A DNA stretch of 17,610 nucleotides from Acidithiobacillus montserratensis (GTDB lineage: Bacteria > Pseudomonadota > Gammaproteobacteria > Acidithiobacillales > Acidithiobacillaceae), in contig NZ_JABBOU010000110.1 of assembly GCF_018853465.1 (NCBI RefSeq), positions 1 to 17,610 on the forward strand. The letters are read 5' to 3'. The notes beneath the pieces were generated by a model. The model saw only the letters and a list, made by a program, of their open reading frames with translations, did no database searches and was not told the DNA's origin. Positions within the stretch are counted from its first letter, which is position 1. Each line of letters begins with the position of its first letter. Position numbers and translations under genes: made by a program. Shown here piece by piece: positions 14,451-17,610 of this stretch.

Positions 14451-14489
14451 CCGGTCAGCAGCTGAAGTAGACGCACAGCTGCTGACCGG
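14451..14489. repeat. Perfect 14-bp inverted repeat between the His-rich gene and nth
   Basis: CCGGTCAGCAGCTG (14451-14464) and its exact reverse complement (14476-14489) flank an 11-nt loop. It lies 8 bp past the stop of the His-rich gene and 10 bp before nth ATG. There is no T-run on either side in the right place for an intrinsic terminator (the minus-strand side has TTAAAAACC). It could be a terminator relying on stem strength alone, an mRNA-stabilising hairpin, or an operator. Confidence 0.8.
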
Positions 14490-14497
14490 AAGGATAA

Positions 14498-14914
14498 TCA
14501 GACGTGACGGTAACGACCGATTTCCGGGGCTTCGGCGCGGGGATGGCTGGCAGCCACGGCATTGGCAGCAGCAATCCATTCTTCGTGATCATGTTCCAGA
14601 GCGTGCATCATGTCATGATCCAGCTTGGGCAGGATGCTGCCCTTGATGAGCTCACCCAGATCCAGCATCCGGGTGGCGACTGCATAGCCATGCAGATGGA
14701 AATCGTGACCGGCATGGGTGCCGAAATGATCGCCGGCAAACAATACGCCCTTGGCCGCCTTGAGGTCAGGATCATTCATGACGTAGTCCTTAGCCCATTT
14801 GTACCATTCTTCAAAGTATTTTTCCTGGGCTTCGAGACTCCAGTTGTGGGCTTCAAAAAAGGCAAACACGGATACGCGATTAGCTTTGCCGGAAAAGGGG
14901 AAATGACCTGACAT
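14498..14914 (-). CDS. Uncharacterised histidine-rich, probably metal-binding protein
   Basis: I do not recognise this 138-residue protein. It has no signal peptide or membrane segment and is rich in Trp/Phe/Tyr in the first 45 residues ('FAFFEAHNWSLEAQEKYFEEWYKWAKDYV'), with helical character. Two His clusters follow: H63, H67, H70, H73, H75 ('GDHFGTHAGHDFHLHG') and H100, H104, H108, H110 with E111-E112 ('DHDMMHALEHDHEEW'), with spacing typical of helical metal ligands. The pattern suggests a di-metal or multi-metal helical bundle, somewhat like hemerythrin-type proteins, but I cannot match the hemerythrin signature. ATG 14914 has GAGGAG 7 nt upstream and a good promoter; the longer frame (start 14983) lacks both. 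It appears to be a monocistronic, well-expressed gene. Confidence 0.75.
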   Translation of the reverse strand: MSGHFPFSGKANRVSVFAFFEAHNWSLEAQEKYFEEWYKWAKDYVMNDPDLKAAKGVLFAGDHFGTHAGHDFHLHGYAVATRMLDLGELIKGSILPKLDHDMMHALEHDHEEWIAAANAVAASHPRAEAPEIGRYRHV

Positions 14915-14955
14915 CGTGCGACTCCTCATACATGTGGGATAAAAGTCTTCGCAGC

Positions 14956-14983
14956 ATTGTAGCGGTTTATAGCTCTGGCGCAA
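14956..14983 (-). promoter_or_regulatory. Predicted promoter of the His-rich protein gene
   Basis: On the minus strand TTGCGC (14983-14978) is followed after 16 bp by TACAAT (14961-14956), the latter matching 5/6. The expected start is near 14949, giving a leader of about 35 nt before ATG 14914. A good ribosome binding site follows, suggesting strong expression. An AT-rich hairpin lies just upstream. Confidence 0.55.
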
Positions 14984-15001
14984 CGTAAAAGCTTTTTTAC
15001 G
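14984..15001 (-). terminator. AT-rich hairpin downstream of glgA, possible weak terminator
   Basis: CGTAAAA and its exact complement TTTTACG form a 7-bp stem with a 4-nt loop (AAGC on the minus strand). It lies 57 bp past the glgA stop and directly before the -35 box of the next gene. There is no clear T-run after the stem on the minus strand, and the stem is weak, so it is only a candidate end for the glgA transcript. Confidence 0.3.
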
Positions 15002-15057
15002 GGGATAATGATCTCCAATGACCTGGTTTTCAGAACGGTATGACCATGTCTTGGGTC

Positions 15058-16509
15058 TTATGGGCGTGCCAGAATCTGCTGATAAAGCCGCTGATAAGCC
15101 AGGGCCGAGTGCTCCCAGCTGTAGTTTCCGGCCATGGCCTGTTGCTGGAGTCGCTGCCAGGCCGCTGGTTGCTGGAAGAGGGCAGCGGCACGGAGTACCG
15201 CATGGTGGAGGTCGTCACTGTGGGCAATGCTGAAGACAAAGCCGTTGCGTTCGTAGTCCCGGGCAATATCGCCCGCATCCACTACGGTATCGGCCAATCC
15301 GCCGGTCTGGTGGACAATGGGGAGTGTTCCGTAGCGCAGGCTGTACATCTGGTTGAGGCCGCAGGGCTCAAAGCGGGAGGGCATGAGAAAAGCGTCGGCA
15401 CCCGCTTCAATGCGGTGGGAAAGTCCTTCGTCAAAACCAATGTGGACCGCCAGACGACCGGGATGGATGGCGGCCAGTTCCTGCAAACGGGTTTCGTAAT
15501 GCTTTTCACCGCTGCCGAGAATAGCCACCTGCATGCCGCGCTGGAGCAGATCGGGGAGCACCTCCAGAACCATATCAATGCCTTTCTGGTCGACCAGACG
15601 GCTGATCATGCCCAGCAGAAAAAAGTCGGCTTGAGCTTCCAGGCCGAGATGCTGCTGGAGTTGTGCCTTGCATTGACTTTTGCCAACCAGATTCCGGGCA
15701 TGATAATGGGCCGGAAGATAAGGATCAGCGCGAGGGTTCCAGTGCACTTCGTCCACTCCGTTGAGAATGCCGCTGAGTTGCCCCGCGCGTTGCTGAAGCA
15801 GTCCTTGCAGTCCCATGCCAAAAGCATCGGTCTGGATTTCCTGCGCATAGGTCGGGCTGACCGTACTGAGCCGGTCGCTATACACCAGGCCGGCTTTCAT
15901 GAAGGAAAATGCTCCGTATAATTCCGTACCCTGCCAGTGAAAATCGGCGCCGGGCATATGCAGCTCAGTCATGATGGCCGGGTCGAAACGGCCTTGATAG
16001 GCGAGATTATGGATCGTGAACAGGGTCGCGGGCCGGGTATTACCCACCCGGGTTTCCAGTTCCAGCAGATAGGGGATCAGCCCGGTTTGCCAGTCATGCA
16101 CATGGACCAGATCAGGGCGCCAGTCCAGACCCGCTACCCGTCCCTGGGCCAGTTCCACCGCTACCCGGTTGAGCAGGGCGAAGCGCCGGGGGTTGTCGGG
16201 CCAGTCCTGGCCCAGCGTATTCTGGTAGGGGCCGCCCCCCCGCTCGTAATAGGCGGGATAGCGCAGGAAATAGACCTGGGGGCGGTTTGTCGTTATCCAG
16301 ATTTCCGCCGCCTCGTGGGTGTAAGGCACATTCACTGAGCAGATCCGGTGCATTTCGTTCAGGTCCGGGCGACCGTACCAGGGTACCAGCACCCGGATGT
16401 CGTCACCCAGTTGCTGCAAGGCCAGGGGTAAAGCCCCTCCCACATCGGCCAGACCGCCAGTTTTGGAGTAGGGCACCATTTCCGAGAGGACAAAGAGGAC
16501 TCGTAACAT
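15058..16509 (-). CDS. glgA: Glycogen synthase (ADP-glucose type, GT5)
   Basis: GlgA adds glucose from ADP-glucose to growing alpha-1,4-glucan chains. The protein has 483 residues, standard length. It shows K16-T-G-G-L20 (ADP-glucose binding), 'LVHVHDWQTGL' at about 134-144, 'FTIHNLAYQG', 'ISRLVDQKG' at 302-310, and the C-terminal 'FEPCGLNQMYSLRYG' at 380-394 with the conserved Glu pair region. The start is ATG 16509; its ribosome binding site is poor. The usual partner genes glgB and glgC are not in the window. It is divergent from the WaaA-like half-gene with a 117-bp shared control region, and has its own likely transcription unit. Confidence 0.96.
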   Translation of the reverse strand: MLRVLFVLSEMVPYSKTGGLADVGGALPLALQQLGDDIRVLVPWYGRPDLNEMHRICSVNVPYTHEAAEIWITTNRPQVYFLRYPAYYERGGGPYQNTLGQDWPDNPRRFALLNRVAVELAQGRVAGLDWRPDLVHVHDWQTGLIPYLLELETRVGNTRPATLFTIHNLAYQGRFDPAIMTELHMPGADFHWQGTELYGAFSFMKAGLVYSDRLSTVSPTYAQEIQTDAFGMGLQGLLQQRAGQLSGILNGVDEVHWNPRADPYLPAHYHARNLVGKSQCKAQLQQHLGLEAQADFFLLGMISRLVDQKGIDMVLEVLPDLLQRGMQVAILGSGEKHYETRLQELAAIHPGRLAVHIGFDEGLSHRIEAGADAFLMPSRFEPCGLNQMYSLRYGTLPIVHQTGGLADTVVDAGDIARDYERNGFVFSIAHSDDLHHAVLRAAALFQQPAAWQRLQQQAMAGNYSWEHSALAYQRLYQQILARP

Positions 16510-16539
16510 TTTGGGTTCTTCAGTGAGTGACTTGTTGCT

Positions 16540-16548
16540 AACATATCA
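16540..16548 (-). promoter_or_regulatory. Candidate extended -10 element for glgA
   Basis: On the minus strand TGATATGTT reads as a TGn plus TATGTT -10 (4/6), with no recognisable -35 box in front. Transcription would start near 16533, leaving a leader of about 24 nt. It lies beside the -35 of the divergent promoter (16560-16565), so the two could compete. Weak evidence. Confidence 0.28.
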
Positions 16549-16559
16549 CAAAACACTTT

Positions 16560-16588
16560 TTGAATGATGGCCTCAGGTCGCCTATGAT
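16560..16588 (+). promoter_or_regulatory. Predicted promoter of the WaaA-like half-gene
   Basis: TTGAAT (16560-16565) is followed after 17 bp by TATGAT (16583-16588), matching 4/6 and 5/6. The start is expected near 16595, about 32 nt before ATG 16627, with a GGAGGAG ribosome binding site. This is the best sigma70-like promoter in the right half of the window. Confidence 0.6.
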
Positions 16589-16626
16589 CGGGCAAGATAT
16601 AAATCCGCAGCGGAGGAGTGGTTGGT

Positions 16627-17196
16627 ATGGAATGGTGCGAACGCTTTAAGGAATATCGGGATCGGGAACGCTGCGTGGTGTATTTCCCCAATTTGCATGA
16701 AGGGGAAGATGCAGAAGCCTATGGCATTTTTCTGAATCTGATGCGGGTAAAAATGGGGATCATGATTCTCGCCCCCGATCGGGAAGAACGCTTCGAGCCG
16801 GTCTATCGGGATGCGCTCAAATATCATCTTCAGACCATTCGCCACAGCCGCCTGTTTACCAGTTATGTGCCCCTGAAGACCCGGGTATATTTTGTGGAAA
16901 CGGCTGAAGTACGGGACGCTTTTTATCCCTGCGCGGATTTTTGTGTGCCCGGTGGCACCCTGGTCGCAGGTCCGGTAGATCTGGCCCGTCCCATCGCCGA
17001 TGCTTGTCCGCTGATTCTCGGTCCGAAAATGCCCGATAATGCTCTGCGCCAGGGGCTGCTGGCAGCGGGCGCCGCCGTCTGGGCACAGGACAACAACCAG
17101 CTGATCGATCTGGCCAAGGCCTGGCTGGCTGACCCTGCTGCGGCAAAAGCTGCTGCGGAAAAAGCCCGGGAGTGGTGGGCGCAGCATGGGTCATGA
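16627..17196 (+). CDS. Stand-alone protein resembling the C-terminal half of Kdo transferase (WaaA)
   Basis: The 189-residue protein follows the order of the donor-binding (C-terminal) Rossmann domain of WaaA: 'YFPNLHEGEDAEAY' (HEGE at 24-27; WaaA has a matching T-H-E-G-E), 'MILAPDREERFEPV' (WaaA 'LVPRHPERF'), 'VYFVETAEVRDAFYPCADFCVPGGTLV' and 'ACPLILGPKMPDNALRQGLLAAGAAVWAQD'. The N-terminal acceptor domain (about 200 residues in WaaA) is absent: the gene starts cleanly at ATG 16627 with GGAGGAG about 8-10 nt upstream and a good promoter. The G-G-H-N-x-L-E stretch of WaaA is replaced here by 'GPVDLARP', so sugar transfer seems doubtful. It might regulate or partner a full glycosyltransferase. 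Assignment by my own alignment from memory; the function is unknown. Confidence 0.68.
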   Translation: MEWCERFKEYRDRERCVVYFPNLHEGEDAEAYGIFLNLMRVKMGIMILAPDREERFEPVYRDALKYHLQTIRHSRLFTSYVPLKTRVYFVETAEVRDAFYPCADFCVPGGTLVAGPVDLARPIADACPLILGPKMPDNALRQGLLAAGAAVWAQDNNQLIDLAKAWLADPAAAKAAAEKAREWWAQHGS

Positions 17197-17225
17197 AATT
17201 TCAGGAAGGCTGTCTGCTCATCATG

Positions 17226-17609
17226 CTAGTCAAGACGCCATCTTATTTCGCTGGACCAGCTGATCATCCATAAAAATACGAGTTGAAAGACGAGTCGGGC
17301 GTTGAGTATCCAGGGAGCTATATCTGGATATCTTGATGTATGCATTGCCATATAAACATTGGCCGGCGTCACAGCAATGGTTAAACAGAAAAGACCGAAT
17401 CCGGCATAGGGTCTGGTCACTTTTGATAATAATCCCAAGGCCCCGAGCATTTCAAGAAAACCGCTCACATAAACATCGGTAATATGCCAGGGGATCAGGG
17501 CCCTGTCAACCTTCCATCTAAGCTGCTGATGAAGTAGTACAAAGGGTTTTTCTGGACTTCTCAGGATGAATGCGGTAGCTTTTGCCGCATGAAAGTCCCA
17601 ACTCTCACC
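17226..17609 (-). CDS. DoxX-like membrane protein, partial at right edge
   Basis: The frame ends at TAG 17226-17228 and stays open to the window edge. The last 95 or so residues match DoxX-like proteins: 'LIPWHITDVYVSGFLEMLGALGLLS' and 'AVTPANVYMAMH', with three hydrophobic segments. A GTG at 17468 could serve as a start only for a fragment, so I treat the gene as continuing upstream. The residues further upstream ('GESWDFHAAKATAF', 'RSPEKPFVLLHQQLRWK') do not resemble the usual DoxX N-terminus, so the gene may be truncated, fused or disrupted just past the edge. The DNA is visibly AT-richer than its neighbours. DoxX-family proteins are small quinone- or thiosulfate-related or uncharacterised membrane proteins. 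Confidence 0.6.
   Translation of the reverse strand, partial: GESWDFHAAKATAFILRSPEKPFVLLHQQLRWKVDRALIPWHITDVYVSGFLEMLGALGLLSKVTRPYAGFGLFCLTIAVTPANVYMAMHTSRYPDIAPWILNARLVFQLVFLWMISWSSEIRWRLD
17570..17590. repeat. Short inverted repeat near the right edge
   Basis: ATGCGG (17570-17575) and CCGCAT (17585-17590) form a 6-bp perfect stem that can extend to 9 bp with G·U pairs around a 3-nt loop. It lies inside the open frame of the DoxX-like gene but in its atypical upstream part. It may mark the end of a mobile or rearranged segment or be chance. Confidence 0.4.
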
Positions 17610-17610
17610 G

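Noticed and set aside
15040..15921. 293-codon open frame on the plus strand opposite glgA
   Set aside because: It is antisense to an intact glycogen synthase and shows no protein-like pattern.
16582..17187. 201-codon open frame on the minus strand opposite the WaaA-like gene
   Set aside because: The plus-strand frame has a promoter, a strong ribosome binding site and recognisable motifs; this one has none.

Overview
This window looks like a stretch of ordinary proteobacterial chromosome, moderately GC-rich by eye. It carries mostly housekeeping and envelope genes. The zapA–6S RNA–fau cassette is the arrangement known from beta/gammaproteobacteria and relatives. The protein set (PBP2, an MCE lipid-binding protein, a WaaA-like half-protein, GlgA, a FIST protein, a DoxX-like protein) would suit an Acidithiobacillus-type autotroph. 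That genus-level guess is inference from general resemblance and is not proven by any marker here.

Layout, left to right. (1) Minus strand, 1-2437: mrdA (PBP2) followed by rplY, which runs off the left edge; the rplY ribosome binding site touches the mrdA stop codon. (2) Plus strand, 2460-3893: a promoter, a small coiled-coil protein, zapA, then a 6S RNA with its own near-consensus promoter inside the zapA 3' end, then fau, whose ribosome binding site lies in the 3' arm of the 6S closing stem. (3) Minus strand, 3921-7560: a tight run of four genes transcribed pcm-like, isochorismatase-like hydrolase, M61 peptidase with a PDZ domain, LysE-type exporter. (4) Plus strand, 7702-9288: an MlaD-like MCE protein and its auxiliary lipoprotein, with no permease or ATPase in view. 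(5) Minus strand, 9282-11505: proS then a universal stress protein, overlapping by 8 bp. (6) Minus strand, 11602-14914: a small histidine-rich protein of unknown function, a perfect 14-bp inverted repeat, nth, a FIST-domain protein overlapping nth, then an L,D-transpeptidase followed by a large structured RNA or terminator element. (7) 15058-17196: glgA (minus), divergent from a stand-alone protein resembling only the C-terminal half of the Kdo transferase WaaA (plus). (8) 17226 to the right edge, minus: a partial DoxX-like membrane protein in AT-richer DNA.

Together the genes cover cell elongation and division (mrdA, zapA), peptidoglycan cross-linking (L,D-transpeptidase), lipid transport (MCE pair), translation (rplY, proS), repair of proteins and DNA (pcm, nth), and glycogen synthesis (glgA). 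I see no phage, CRISPR array, complete insertion sequence, tRNA or rRNA. I found no convincing new multi-gene system. The best leads are the WaaA half-protein, the His-rich protein, the 6S/fau overlap and the structured element after the L,D-transpeptidase gene.
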